Positions 52,708 to 64,000 of a DNA stretch of 64,000 nucleotides are shown here, piece by piece. Position 1 is the stretch's first letter; each line of letters opens with the position of its first letter. Both the position numbers and the translations under genes were made by a program. Source of the DNA: an uncultured Acholeplasmatales bacterium (GTDB lineage: Bacteria > Bacillota_I > Bacilli_A > Acholeplasmatales > Anaeroplasmataceae); contig CALUXS010000006.1 in NCBI GenBank assembly GCA_944324805.1, positions 62,001 through 126,000 of the forward strand, in the 5' to 3' direction. The notes below the pieces were generated by a model. It had not been told where the DNA came from, did no database searches, and saw only the letters and a program-made list of their open reading frames with translations.

Positions 52708-54237
52708 ATGAGAGCTTTAATTAGTGTTAGTGATAAAAGAGGATTAATTCCTTTCGCAAAGGGATTATTAGAGCTAGGATTTGAAATAGTAGCCACAGGT
52801 GGCACAATGCGTTTATTAGAGGAAAATAATATTCCTGTTACTTATATTGAAGATGTTACAGGATTTCCTGAAATATTAGATGGAAGAGTAAAAACTTTGC
52901 ATCCAAATATTCATGGTGCACTTTTAGCAAGACGTGATTTAGATTCTCATATGCAAGCCTTAAAGGAACATAATATCACGCCTATTGATTTAGTTTGTGT
53001 GAACTTATATCCTTTTAAGGAAACTATTGCAAAAGAAGGAGTTACATTACCTGAAGCAATTGAACAAATTGATATTGGTGGTCCATCAATGCTTCGTAGT
53101 GCTGCTAAAAATAATGCTTCAGTATATGTAGTTTGCGATCCTAATGATTATGAACGTGTGTTAGAGGCTTTAAAAGGAAATGATGATAATAGTAAGTTTA
53201 GATTAGAGCTTGCAACAAAAGTTTTTGAACATACAGCACAATATGATTCAATGATTGCTACTTATTTGGCTAGTAAAGCAAATAGAGATGAAAAAATATT
53301 TGTTAATGGAAAGAAAGTGATGGATTTACGCTATGGTGAAAATCCTCATCAAAAGGCTGCTTTCTATCAACTTGGCGATAATACATCATATTCCTTAGCT
53401 AGTGCTAAACAGCTACATGGTAAAGAATTATCATATAACAATATTCAAGATGCTAATGCAGCACTTATGATAACTGCAGAATTTGATGAACCATTTGTAG
53501 TTGGTTTAAAGCATATGAATCCTTGTGGGGCAGCTATAGGTAATGATGTAGTTGAGGCTTGGACGAAAGCTTACAATGCTGATCCTGTTTCTATTTTTGG
53601 TGGTATTGTTGCAACTAATCAAGTAATTACAAAAGAAGTAGCGTTACTTATGAAACCTATTTTCTTAGAGGTTATTTTAGCACCTAAATTTGAAGATGAT
53701 GCAATAGAAGTATTTGCAAAAAAGAAAAATATAAGATTGATTGAAGTTGATATGAGTAAGTTTAAGAATGAAAAACAATATGTTTCTGTTCATGGTGGAT
53801 TACTTGTTCAAGACTTTGATTCTAAAGCTAATACACTTACTATTAATGCTGAAATGACAGTTTCAAAGAAAAAACCTACTGAAGAACAAGTTAGAGATTT
53901 GAATTTTGCATGGAAAATTGTTAAGCATGTAAAGAGTAATGCAATTGTTTTAGCAAAAGATGGTGTGACTTGTGGTGTAGGTGCAGGCCAAATGAATAGA
54001 ATTGGATCTTTGAAAATTGCTTCAGATGAGGCAAAGGAATTTAAGCATAATGAAGGACTTGTTTTGGCATCTGATGGCTTTTTCCCATTTGATGATTGTG
54101 TGAGATTTGCAAGTGAGAATAATGTATTAGCAATAGTTCAACCAGGAGGCTCAGTACGAGATGAAGATTCAATAAAAGCTTGTGATGAGCTTGGTATGGT
54201 TATGCTATTTTCAGGAAGGAGACATTTTAAACACTAA
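52708..54237 (+). CDS. purH: Bifunctional AICAR transformylase / IMP cyclohydrolase
   Basis: 509 aa. The N-terminal MGS-like cyclohydrolase domain shows SVSDKRGLIPFAKGL, ATGGTMRLLEENNI and VKTLHPNIHGALLARRD. The C-terminal transformylase has DLRYGENPHQKAAFY, LKHMNPCGAAIG and SDGFFPFDDCVRFASEN. It completes IMP synthesis with a second 10-formyl-THF. GAGGAGAAAT precedes the ATG; its TAA overlaps the purD start by one base. Confidence 0.97.
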   Translation: MRALISVSDKRGLIPFAKGLLELGFEIVATGGTMRLLEENNIPVTYIEDVTGFPEILDGRVKTLHPNIHGALLARRDLDSHMQALKEHNITPIDLVCVNLYPFKETIAKEGVTLPEAIEQIDIGGPSMLRSAAKNNASVYVVCDPNDYERVLEALKGNDDNSKFRLELATKVFEHTAQYDSMIATYLASKANRDEKIFVNGKKVMDLRYGENPHQKAAFYQLGDNTSYSLASAKQLHGKELSYNNIQDANAALMITAEFDEPFVVGLKHMNPCGAAIGNDVVEAWTKAYNADPVSIFGGIVATNQVITKEVALLMKPIFLEVILAPKFEDDAIEVFAKKKNIRLIEVDMSKFKNEKQYVSVHGGLLVQDFDSKANTLTINAEMTVSKKKPTEEQVRDLNFAWKIVKHVKSNAIVLAKDGVTCGVGAGQMNRIGSLKIASDEAKEFKHNEGLVLASDGFFPFDDCVRFASENNVLAIVQPGGSVRDEDSIKACDELGMVMLFSGRRHFKH

Positions 54238-55487
54238 TGAGAAAAGTATTAGTTATTGGCTCAGGTGGTAGATGCGATGCTATTTGTCAAAAATTGAAGG
54301 AAAGTGACAAAGTTGATATGCTATTTGCTGCTCCTGGTAATCCTGGTATGTCACGCTATGGTGTTTCTATTCCAATTAAGGTAGATGAAATTGAAAAACT
54401 AGTAAACTTTGCTAAAAAGGAAGAAATTGATTTAACAATTGTTGGTCCGGAAGCTTCGCTTGCTTTAGGAATAGTTGATGCATTTAAAAAGGAAGGCTTA
54501 AGAATATTTGGTCCTACAAAAGCCGCTACAATGATTGAAAGTAGTAAGTCATTTGCAAAGGATTTAATGAAAAAGTATCATATTCCTACTGCAAATTATG
54601 AAACATTCAGTGATTATTCTAAAGCATTAGAGTATGTTAAAAATGGTAGTTTTCCTGTTGTTTTAAAATATGATGGTTTAGCAGCAGGAAAAGGAGTAGT
54701 AGTTTGTAAGGATTTACTAGAGGCTGATGAAACGCTTAAAGATATGTTAATTGATGATCACTTTGGTCATGGTAAGGTTGTAATTGAAGAGTATTTAGAA
54801 GGACCTGAATTTTCTTATATGTGTTTTGTAAATAATGACAAGGTCTACCCTATGCTTCCTGCTCAAGATCATAAGAGAGCTTTTGATAATGATGAAGGCT
54901 TAAATACGGGCGGAATGGGTGCATATACAGGTTTAAGCTTCTTAACAAAAGAAGATGAGGAATACGCATATAATGAAATAATGGTCAAAACAGCAAAAGC
55001 TATGGTAAACGAAGGAGTTCCTTTTGTTGGTGTTTTGTATGGTGGATTGATGAAAACTAAAAATGGCATAAAGGTTATTGAGTTTAATGCACGTTTTGGT
55101 GATCCTGAAACAGAAGTTGTACTTCCTTGTTTAATTAGTGATATTTATGATGTATTTTGTGCTATAATAGATGGAAAAGCTCCTGAGTTATTGTGGGATA
55201 GACGCCCTACTCTTGGTGTTGTACTTGCATCAAAAGGTTATCCAGGCGATTATGAAAAGGGATATCCTATTTTCATACCTACTTTCGATGATGGATATGT
55301 TTTCCATATGGGTACTGCTATTAAGAATGATACACTAGTTACTGCTGGTGGTAGAGTATTAATGGTTGTTTCAAAGGGCTATACATTGGAAGAAGCCTAT
55401 GATAATGCCTATAATATGGTTAAAGAAATTAAATGTGATAATCTTTTCTATCGTCATGACATAGGAGCAAAATCATTAAAGGGGTAG
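54237..55487 (+). CDS. purD: Phosphoribosylamine-glycine ligase
   Basis: 416 aa ATP-grasp enzyme. KVLVIGSGGRCDAI is a variant of the usual GxGGREHA start, with Arg-Cys-Asp replacing Arg-Glu-His. IVGPEASLALGIVDAF, KYDGLAAGKGVVVCKDL, GGMGAYTG and EFNARFGDPETEVVLP are intact. It joins glycine to phosphoribosylamine. Translationally coupled to purH. Confidence 0.96.
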   Translation: MRKVLVIGSGGRCDAICQKLKESDKVDMLFAAPGNPGMSRYGVSIPIKVDEIEKLVNFAKKEEIDLTIVGPEASLALGIVDAFKKEGLRIFGPTKAATMIESSKSFAKDLMKKYHIPTANYETFSDYSKALEYVKNGSFPVVLKYDGLAAGKGVVVCKDLLEADETLKDMLIDDHFGHGKVVIEEYLEGPEFSYMCFVNNDKVYPMLPAQDHKRAFDNDEGLNTGGMGAYTGLSFLTKEDEEYAYNEIMVKTAKAMVNEGVPFVGVLYGGLMKTKNGIKVIEFNARFGDPETEVVLPCLISDIYDVFCAIIDGKAPELLWDRRPTLGVVLASKGYPGDYEKGYPIFIPTFDDGYVFHMGTAIKNDTLVTAGGRVLMVVSKGYTLEEAYDNAYNMVKEIKCDNLFYRHDIGAKSLKG

Positions 55488-55494
55488 TATTATT

Positions 55495-56355
55495 ATGGCA
55501 ATTATTATTAGTGGAACAAATGTTGCGAAAGCAAGAAAAGAAAGACTAAAGGAAGAAATTTCATTAAGCTCTAAGCTTTATAATAGAAGTCCTAAGCTTG
55601 CAGTTATTTTAGTTGGAAATGATGTTGGGTCATTATCATATGTTAAAGGTAAAGCTAAAGCTGCTAGTGAGGTTGGTATTTTAATTGATACCTATCATTA
55701 TGAGAAAAGTATTACTGAAGAAGAAATAGTAAAAAAGATAGATGAATTAAATAATGATTCAACTGTTGATGGTATTTTAGTTCAACTTCCATTACCAAAG
55801 CATATTAGAACTGATGTTGTAATTGAGCTTATTTCACCTAAAAAAGATGTTGATGGCTTTCATCCACGTAATGTTGCTTCATTATACTTGAAACAAGAAG
55901 GTATTTTACCTTGTACTCCTAAAGGAGTTATCGCTCTATTAGATAGTGAAAATATTGAAATAGATGGTAAAAGAGCTGTTGTAGTAGGTAGAAGTAATAT
56001 TGTAGGCATGCCAATGGCTAAAATGCTTTTAGATCGAAATGCAACAGTTACAATTTGCCATTCACATACAAAAAATTTGCAGGATGTAACTAAGAATGCC
56101 GATATATTAATTGCAGCTTTAGGTAAAGCTAAATTCATTAAAGAGAATATGGTTAAAGATGGGGCTGTAGTAATTGATGTAGGTGCTAATCGTGATCCTG
56201 AAACAAATAAATTATGCGGAGATGTTGATTTTGTAAATGTGTCAAATAAGTGTAGTTATATAACAAAGGTTCCTGGTGGAGTAGGACCAATGACGATTTG
56301 TTGCTTACTTGAAAATACATATATTGCATATTTGAATAATAATAGGAGGAAATAA
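55495..56355 (+). CDS. folD: Methylene-THF dehydrogenase / methenyl-THF cyclohydrolase
   Basis: 286 aa bifunctional enzyme linking methylene-THF and 10-formyl-THF. Catalytic Tyr and Lys lie in [29 protein letters not shown] is the signature, and [17 protein letters not shown] is the NADP site; [16 protein letters not shown] is C-terminal. Its place inside the pur operon fits supply of formyl units to PurN and PurH. Confidence 0.97.
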   Translation: MAIIISGTNVAKARKERLKEEISLSSKLYNRSPKLAVILVGNDVGSLSYVKGKAKAASEVGILIDTYHYEKSITEEEIVKKIDELNNDSTVDGILVQLPLPKHIRTDVVIELISPKKDVDGFHPRNVASLYLKQEGILPCTPKGVIALLDSENIEIDGKRAVVVGRSNIVGMPMAKMLLDRNATVTICHSHTKNLQDVTKNADILIAALGKAKFIKENMVKDGAVVIDVGANRDPETNKLCGDVDFVNVSNKCSYITKVPGGVGPMTICCLLENTYIAYLNNNRRK

Positions 56356-56357
56356 TA

Positions 56358-59125
<2,768 letters not shown>

Positions 59126-59139
59126 TTTGAGGTGACTAC

Positions 59140-60681
59140 ATGTTTCATGAAAAGGTATTAGTATTAGACTTTGGCGGACAATATAATCAATTGATTGCTC
59201 GTCGAGTTCGTGAGTGTAATGTATATTGTGAGGTTCACCCATATACAATGACACTTGAAAAAATTAAAGAATATAATCCAAAGGGAATTATTTTTACAGG
59301 AGGACCTAACTCTGTATATGGTGAAGATTCTCCACTAGTTTCTAAGGAAATATTTGAATTAGGAGTGCCAATTTTAGGAATTTGCTATGGATCACAAATG
59401 ATGGCACACTTATTAGGTGGTAAGGTTTCTAGTGCAATTGTTAGTGAATATGGTAAGACAAAAATCAATGTTTCAAATTCTTCAAAACTATTTAAGAATG
59501 TAAAACCAGAAACTATTGTTTGGATGAGCCATACTGACTATATAGCAAAAGCTCCTGAATCATTTACAATTACAGCGTATTCTAAGGATTGTCCTGTAGC
59601 AGCAATGGAAGATGAAAAAAACAATTTGTATGCAGTTCAATTCCATCCTGAAGTAATGCATTCAGAAGAAGGTATGACAATGCTTAAAAACTTTGTTACC
59701 TTGATTTGTGGCTGTAAAGGTGATTGGCAAATGTCAAATTTTGTGACAGAAACAATCAAACAAATAAGAGAAAAAGTTGGTTCAGGTAAGGTTTTATGTG
59801 CTTTATCTGGTGGTGTTGACTCATCTGTTGCAGCTGTATTATTATCAAAAGCAGTTGGTAAACAATTAACATGCGTATTTGTTGATCATGGTCTACTTCG
59901 TAAAAATGAAGGTGATGAGGTAGAAGCTGTATTTGGCCCTAATGGTCACTACGATTTAAATTTTATTCGTGTAAATGCACAAAATCGTTTTTATGATAAG
60001 CTTAAGGGTGTTACAGAACCTGAAAGAAAACGTAAGATAATTGGTGAAGAATTTATTCGTGTTTTTGAGGATGAGGCTAAGAAAATTGGTTCAGTAGATT
60101 TCTTAGTTCAAGGAACAATTTATCCTGACGTTATTGAATCAGGCTTAGGAAAATCTGCTGTTATCAAATCACATCATAATGTTGGTGGTTTACCATCAGT
60201 TGTAGATTTTAAGGAAATAATAGAACCTCTACGTTTATTATTTAAAGATGAAGTTCGTAAGGTAGGTTTAGAACTTGGTATACCAAGTAATTTAGTATAT
60301 CGTCAACCATTCCCAGGTCCTGGCTTAGGTATTCGTATCATTGGAGAAGTTACTGCAGAAAAGGTAAAAATTGTTCAAGATGCTGATTATATTTATCGTG
60401 AAGAAATAACTAAGGCAGGTTTAGACAAAGGTTTAGGCCAATATTTTGCTGCTCTTACTAATATGCAATCAGTAGGTGTAATGGGTGATGAAAGAACTTA
60501 TGATTATGCAATTGCTTTGCGTGCTGTAATGACTTCTGATTTTATGACTGCCGACTGGGCAAGAATCCCTTATGACGTATTAGACATTATTTCTAGACGT
60601 ATCGTAAATGAAGTAAAAGGTGTTAATAGAGTACTTTATGATTGTACATCTAAACCACCTGCAACAATTGAATTTGAATAA
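59140..60681 (+). CDS. guaA: GMP synthase (glutamine-hydrolysing)
   Basis: 513 aa. An N-terminal class I glutaminase ([17 protein letters not shown] with nucleophilic Cys, FHPEV with His) is followed by an ATP-pyrophosphatase domain ([15 protein letters not shown]) and dimerisation domain ([14 protein letters not shown]-terminal KPPATIEFE). It aminates XMP to GMP. GAGGTGACTAC precedes the ATG. Last gene of the pur operon; a guanine-sensing riboswitch at the front closes the feedback loop. Confidence 0.98.
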   Translation: MFHEKVLVLDFGGQYNQLIARRVRECNVYCEVHPYTMTLEKIKEYNPKGIIFTGGPNSVYGEDSPLVSKEIFELGVPILGICYGSQMMAHLLGGKVSSAIVSEYGKTKINVSNSSKLFKNVKPETIVWMSHTDYIAKAPESFTITAYSKDCPVAAMEDEKNNLYAVQFHPEVMHSEEGMTMLKNFVTLICGCKGDWQMSNFVTETIKQIREKVGSGKVLCALSGGVDSSVAAVLLSKAVGKQLTCVFVDHGLLRKNEGDEVEAVFGPNGHYDLNFIRVNAQNRFYDKLKGVTEPERKRKIIGEEFIRVFEDEAKKIGSVDFLVQGTIYPDVIESGLGKSAVIKSHHNVGGLPSVVDFKEIIEPLRLLFKDEVRKVGLELGIPSNLVYRQPFPGPGLGIRIIGEVTAEKVKIVQDADYIYREEITKAGLDKGLGQYFAALTNMQSVGVMGDERTYDYAIALRAVMTSDFMTADWARIPYDVLDIISRRIVNEVKGVNRVLYDCTSKPPATIEFE

Positions 60682-60701
60682 AAAAATATTTTTATATAAA
60701 G

Positions 60702-60742
60702 ACCCTTAGCTTTTAAAATTATTTAATAGCTGAGGGTTTTAT
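60702..60742 (+). terminator. Terminator of the pur operon
   Basis: ACCCTTAGC (60702-60710) pairs with GCTGAGGGT (60729-60737, one G-U pair) around a long AT-rich loop, then TTTTATTATT. Confidence 0.75.
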
Positions 60743-60793
60743 TATTAAATTTTGTATAATAAAATTAAATAATTAGTTTGGAAGTGTAGAAAA

Positions 60794-61246
60794 ATGGTAG
60801 TACAGTTTGGAGAAAATAATGACATAAGCGATTGGGCAAATCTTGTTAACGAACTAAAAACAAGTTTTCCTGGCTTAGAAACTAGAGATGAAATTAATGA
60901 ACATATAAGGCTAGTTTTAGAGTTTATGGATAAAAAAGAAGCATTATGTGTGAAAATAGATAAAAAAATTGTTGGAGTTCTATTGTTTTCAAAGGATAAA
61001 AATATGATTTGTTGTTTAGGTGTATCTAGTAAGTATAGAAAAATATGTATAGGATCAATGTTGCTAGAAGAAGCTATAAATAATTTAGATAGAAAAAAAG
61101 AAATAGTGGTATCAACTTTTAGAGAAGAAGATAAAAATGGAATCGCTCCTAGAAATCTATACAAAAAATTTGGATTTGTAGAAGGCGAATTAATAGAAGA
61201 ATTTGGTTATCCAGCACAAAAGCTTATTTTGTTCCCTATTAGTTAA
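60794..61246 (+). CDS. GNAT-family N-acetyltransferase
   Basis: 150 aa. The acetyl-CoA-binding region is MICCLGVSSKYRKICIGSML (~76-95, a relaxed R/QxxGxG/A motif), followed by a beta-bulge strand EIVVSTF and LYKKFGFVEGE near the C-terminus. Substrate unknown. GGAAGTGTAGAAAA precedes the ATG. It sits alone between the pur terminator and the next promoter. Confidence 0.82.
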   Translation: MVVQFGENNDISDWANLVNELKTSFPGLETRDEINEHIRLVLEFMDKKEALCVKIDKKIVGVLLFSKDKNMICCLGVSSKYRKICIGSMLLEEAINNLDRKKEIVVSTFREEDKNGIAPRNLYKKFGFVEGELIEEFGYPAQKLILFPIS

Positions 61247-61273
61247 AATCACTAATTATAAAAATTATTTTTC

Positions 61274-61315
61274 TTGACATAACTTACAAACAAAAGTATA
61301 ATGAACATCGTTCAT
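61274..61315 (+). promoter_or_regulatory. Consensus promoter with an inverted-repeat operator
   Basis: TTGACA (61274-61279), a 17-base spacer and TATAAT (61297-61302) form a near-ideal promoter. Overlapping the end of the -10 is ATGAAC-ATC-GTTCAT (61301-61315), a perfect six-base dyad with a three-base centre, well placed to block initiation. The cognate regulator is not identified in the window. Confidence 0.75.
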
Positions 61316-61334
61316 ATTGATGAGGGATGATATT

Positions 61335-61751
61335 ATGAAGGTAAAAAAAAGAGTGCTGTTATTATTTGCTGGAATAGTGTGGCTAATAGCAGGTTTTAAT
61401 GTTTTAAGAATAGGAATTATATGCTATAAAGAATATAAAACGTTTCTTAATTTCTTTATATCCTTTTTAGTGTTTTTAATATTTCAGATTTTTATATTTT
61501 CTAGATTAGTAAAAAAGCACACAAGAAGGATACATAGTTATGAAAATGAAAAACAATTCTTTTTAATTTTTTTTGATTTAAAATCATTCATTATTATGGT
61601 AATTATGATATCGGGAGGTATTATAATTAGAAGTTTTAATTTAGCTCCAGAAATATTTATTGCTACATTTTATACAGGTCTAGGTGCATCATTAATGCTT
61701 GCAGGAATATTGTTTACATTTGAATTTATTAGATTTAATATATATATTTAA
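61335..61751 (+). CDS. Four-helix membrane protein of unknown function, 138 aa
   Basis: Starts MKVKKRVLLLFAGIVWLIAG, then helices near 38-58, 85-102 and 108-132, with a polar KKHTRRIHSYENEK loop in the middle. It belongs to a type of conserved small membrane protein seen in Firmicutes but has no assigned function. ATG at 61335 follows TGAGGGATG; a TTG at 61317 is rejected because it lies at the operator. A regulated strong promoter in front suggests an inducible function. Confidence 0.7.
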   Translation: MKVKKRVLLLFAGIVWLIAGFNVLRIGIICYKEYKTFLNFFISFLVFLIFQIFIFSRLVKKHTRRIHSYENEKQFFLIFFDLKSFIIMVIMISGGIIIRSFNLAPEIFIATFYTGLGASLMLAGILFTFEFIRFNIYI

Positions 61752-61777
61752 AAAACGGACATAAAATGTCCGTTTTT
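61750..61777. terminator. Bidirectional-type terminator after the 138-aa membrane protein
   Basis: AAAACGGACAT and ATGTCCGTTTT arms with a three-base loop, flanked by A and T runs. Confidence 0.88.
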
Positions 61778-61843
61778 TATGTTCTTTTATTAAGTATTAA
61801 ATTTTGGTATAATCTCATTATATATTAAAGAAGGTATTTTAGG

Positions 61844-62416
61844 ATGGAATTAGATTTAGATAATCTTTTAAAGATAAAAACAAAAGGAAGAGATGATAGT
61901 CAATCAAATTATCAAAATTTTCCATATGAACCAACACCATATGAAGTTTTAGAGCGTTTATCTAGTACAGGATATATAAAAAAATCTGATGTTATTATTG
62001 ATTTCGGTTCTGGAAAAGGCCGAGTTGATTTTTATTTATCATACCAACTTAAATGTCATATGATTGGTATCGAATATGATAAGAGATTATATGAAATGGC
62101 AAATATTAATAAAGAAACTGCTAAATCTAGTAGTAGAGTTAGATTTATTAACATAAATGCAAATGATTATGAAATAGATTCAAATGCAACAGGAGCATAT
62201 TTTTTTAATCCTTTTTCTGTAAATATTCTAGAAAAGATTATAATAAAATTAAAGGAGAAAAAAAACTTCAAATTGTTTTTTTATTATCCATCAGATAAAT
62301 ATATTGATTTTTTAAATGGATGCGATTTTATTAAATTAGTAGATAAGATTGATTGTGTTGATTTAATAGTAAATCCTAATGAAAGAGAATGTGTTTTGTT
62401 TTATGAAATAATTTAA
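61844..62416 (+). CDS. Class I SAM-dependent methyltransferase
   Basis: 190 aa. SDVIIDFGSGKGRVDFYLSY (~48-67) is the glycine-rich SAM site, and MIGIEYDKRLYEMA the acidic residue binding the ribose. GAYFFNPFSVNILEKI takes the place of the catalytic motif IV, with N-P-F where DNA/RNA N-methyltransferases have N/D-P-P-Y/F. The N-terminal YQNFPYEPTPYEVLERL is seen in a family of uncharacterised methyltransferases. Substrate unknown. Monocistronic between two terminators. Confidence 0.82.
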   Translation: MELDLDNLLKIKTKGRDDSQSNYQNFPYEPTPYEVLERLSSTGYIKKSDVIIDFGSGKGRVDFYLSYQLKCHMIGIEYDKRLYEMANINKETAKSSSRVRFININANDYEIDSNATGAYFFNPFSVNILEKIIIKLKEKKNFKLFFYYPSDKYIDFLNGCDFIKLVDKIDCVDLIVNPNERECVLFYEII

Positions 62417-62417
62417 A

Positions 62418-62451
62418 AAAGGTAATAAATGGCTTATTTATTACCTTTTTT
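62418..62451 (+). terminator. Terminator after the methyltransferase gene
   Basis: GGTAATAAAT (62421-62430) pairs with ATTTATTACC (62436-62445) around GGCTT, then T run; the A run on the left would also permit weak function on the minus strand. Confidence 0.88.
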
Positions 62452-62552
62452 ATTTGCAATTAGAACTATTTAACATCATAACCTTAATGAATATATTTAA
62501 AATGATGATAATAGAAAAAATTATATTTAATATAAGAGTCTATAAAAAAGTA

Positions 62553-62581
62553 AAAGCTGAAAGTAGTTATACAATCAGCTT
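62553..62581 (-). terminator. Probable terminator of the M13 peptidase gene
   Basis: AAGCTGA (62554-62560) and TCAGCTT (62575-62581) form a stem eight bases after the minus-strand stop; the minus transcript continues with a moderately U-rich stretch. Confidence 0.5.
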
Positions 62582-62588
62582 GATTACA

Positions 62589-64000
62589 TTACCAAATTAT
62601 TACTCTTTTTTCAGGAGCTAAATACATTTTATCTGTATCCTTAATAGAAAAGGCTTCATGGAATTCCTTGAAATTTCTTACTTGCATATTAGCTCTATAA
62701 TAGCTTGGTCCGTGAACATCTACTGTTAATAAAAGTTTAATGTACTCAGGACGAGCTTTCATACACCAAATACGTGCATAATTAATAAAGAATTGTTTCA
62801 AATCACAGTTTGGTTTAATTCGTTTTAATGATTCTAAAGAAGAAGTAATACCACCATTATCAGCTATGTTTTCTGAAACAGAAAGCTTTCCATTTACCTT
62901 AGCGTCAAGTAAAGGTAACCCATCAAATTCATCAATCATAAGCTTTGTTTTCTTCTTAAAGTTCTTGTAATCCTCTTTTGTCCACCAATTATTTATATTG
63001 CCAAATTCATCCATTTGAGCACCATTATTATCAAAGGCATGAGAAATTTCATGACCAATTACTGCACCTATACCACCATAATTTTCTTCAATGCTTTGGT
63101 TTATTGAATAGAATGGTGCTTGCAAAATAGCTGCAGGGAATGTTATGTCATTGAATGAAGGATTATAGCAAGCATTTACGGTATTACCTGACATTACCCA
63201 AACACTTCTATCAACCGCTTTGAATAATTTTTTATCTTCAAAACTAGAACGAGTTTTATCTAATGTATCAATAATTTCTATAAGTGAGCTATTAACACTA
63301 AAAGATAAGTTATAGAATAAATCATTAATTTTGTCAGGGTATCCAATTTTTATTTCCATCTTATCAAGCTTTGTTATTGCTTTGTTGATTGTTTCTTTTG
63401 ATAGCCAAGTATTATTATTTAAACGATTTTTGTAGCTTAAAATAAGATTTTTAACTATATTTACTACATCCTTTTTAGCCTCTTCACCAAAGTATTTTTT
63501 GCCATAATATACGCCGATTACTTCATCATAATAAGAGTTAGCAAGACGATAAGCAAATTTTTCTTTGCTAGACATAACTTTAGCACCACTGATTGTTCTT
63601 TGGAATGTCCCTGCTAAATTACGATATTCTTCTGATAAATAAGCTACATTTTGTAATATTAGATTAACCTTTGCCCATGCTTGATATAAATCATAGTTAT
63701 TTTCCATAAGATCTTTAAAATTTTTTAAAAAACGTGGATCATAAACAATTATATTTGCTGGTTCTTTACCAAATCTTGCTAGAATTAATTGTTTTAAACT
63801 TGGATTAAGTAGTTTATAGACTTTAGAATTAGGGTATGGATTATAAGCCTTTATATAATCAGCCCACTCTTCACTAGACTTAACAATTAATCTAATTTTA
63901 TCATCAAAACTAATTGTTTTTTCAATCAATTCAGATTGGTTAGGATAATTCAATTTTTCTAAAATGTTTTTTACCATTTCTTTATACACATTTAGTAATA
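62589..64000 (-). CDS. pepO: M13-family (neprilysin/PepO) zinc endopeptidase, N-terminus outside window
   Basis: About 470 residues are visible; the frame remains open to the right edge, so roughly 160 N-terminal residues are missing relative to the ~630 aa of the family. GAVIGHEISHAFDNNGAQ contains the HExxH zinc motif, SVSENIADNGGI the third ligand Glu, and VDVHGPSYYRANMQVRN the substrate-binding region. The visible part has no signal or membrane segment, as in cytoplasmic bacterial PepO proteins. A GTG at 63989 is internal, not the start. It hydrolyses oligopeptides. Confidence 0.93.
   Translation of the reverse strand, partial: LLNVYKEMVKNILEKLNYPNQSELIEKTISFDDKIRLIVKSSEEWADYIKAYNPYPNSKVYKLLNPSLKQLILARFGKEPANIIVYDPRFLKNFKDLMENNYDLYQAWAKVNLILQNVAYLSEEYRNLAGTFQRTISGAKVMSSKEKFAYRLANSYYDEVIGVYYGKKYFGEEAKKDVVNIVKNLILSYKNRLNNNTWLSKETINKAITKLDKMEIKIGYPDKINDLFYNLSFSVNSSLIEIIDTLDKTRSSFEDKKLFKAVDRSVWVMSGNTVNACYNPSFNDITFPAAILQAPFYSINQSIEENYGGIGAVIGHEISHAFDNNGAQMDEFGNINNWWTKEDYKNFKKKTKLMIDEFDGLPLLDAKVNGKLSVSENIADNGGITSSLESLKRIKPNCDLKQFFINYARIWCMKARPEYIKLLLTVDVHGPSYYRANMQVRNFKEFHEAFSIKDTDKMYLAPEKRVIIW

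Overview
The window reads as a chromosomal segment of an AT-rich (roughly 30% G+C by eye), gene-dense, low-GC Gram-positive bacterium of the Bacilli / Erysipelotrichia / Acholeplasma side of the Firmicutes. UGA acts as a stop codon (niaR, corA, purM and marR end in TGA), so the Mycoplasma code is excluded. Family types also point to Firmicutes: class II GalT, PyrR, NiaR, PepV and small SRP RNA. The genus cannot be named from the sequence. I saw no tRNA, rRNA, CRISPR array, insertion sequence or prophage.

Layout. 1-2.3 kb: tail of an M3 oligopeptidase, an XRE regulator with a membrane partner, yebC and pyrR. 2.3-9.1 kb: a MarR-controlled heterodimeric ABC exporter, then TetR, a CPA-type antiporter and a small alarmone synthetase. 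9.1-12.1 kb: rpmE, an aldo/keto reductase, tdk, tadA and an ECF S-component. 12.2-20.5 kb: a galactose/methyl-galactoside uptake and Leloir operon (mglB-mglA-mglC-galM-galT-galK) behind a consensus promoter with three CcpA/LacI-type boxes. 20.6-33.1 kb: pepV, corA, a second MarR plus heterodimeric ABC exporter, the SRP RNA, an MGMT-GNAT fusion, an AlbA-type regulator and several poorly known membrane or small proteins. 33.2-36.7 kb: nadA-nadB-nadC-niaR, de novo NAD synthesis with its repressor gene. 36.8-40.8 kb: fhs, a HprK/PEPCK-like protein and purE. 40.8-43.8 kb: a PfkB sugar kinase and two membrane proteins. 43.9-60.7 kb: purK-L-C-F-M-N-H-D-folD-purB-guaB-guaA. 60.7-64 kb: GNAT, a membrane protein, a methyltransferase and a partial M13 peptidase.

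How the genes work together. Fhs and FolD make 10-formyl-THF for PurN and PurH. PurE (fhs operon) and PurK (pur operon) together make CAIR. GuaB and GuaA take IMP to GMP, which fits the guanine-class riboswitch in front of purK. The mgl/gal cluster imports galactose and passes it through mutarotase, galactokinase and uridylyltransferase; galE is not in the window.

Most unusual points. (1) The MglB-like binding protein appears circularly permuted: the canonical N-terminal segment, with its two sugar-contact residues, sits at the C-terminus, while the lipobox is joined directly to the mid-protein FFN strand. Its partner permease carries a charged extension of about 215 residues. (2) The fhs and purK leaders each hold a short ORF with a ribosome binding site, followed by a terminator just before the first gene. 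The two terminator loops are complementary to one another over 11 of 12 bases. (3) A 34-codon membrane peptide gene and a 99-residue P-loop gene of higher G+C sit as separate minus-strand units near 29 kb.
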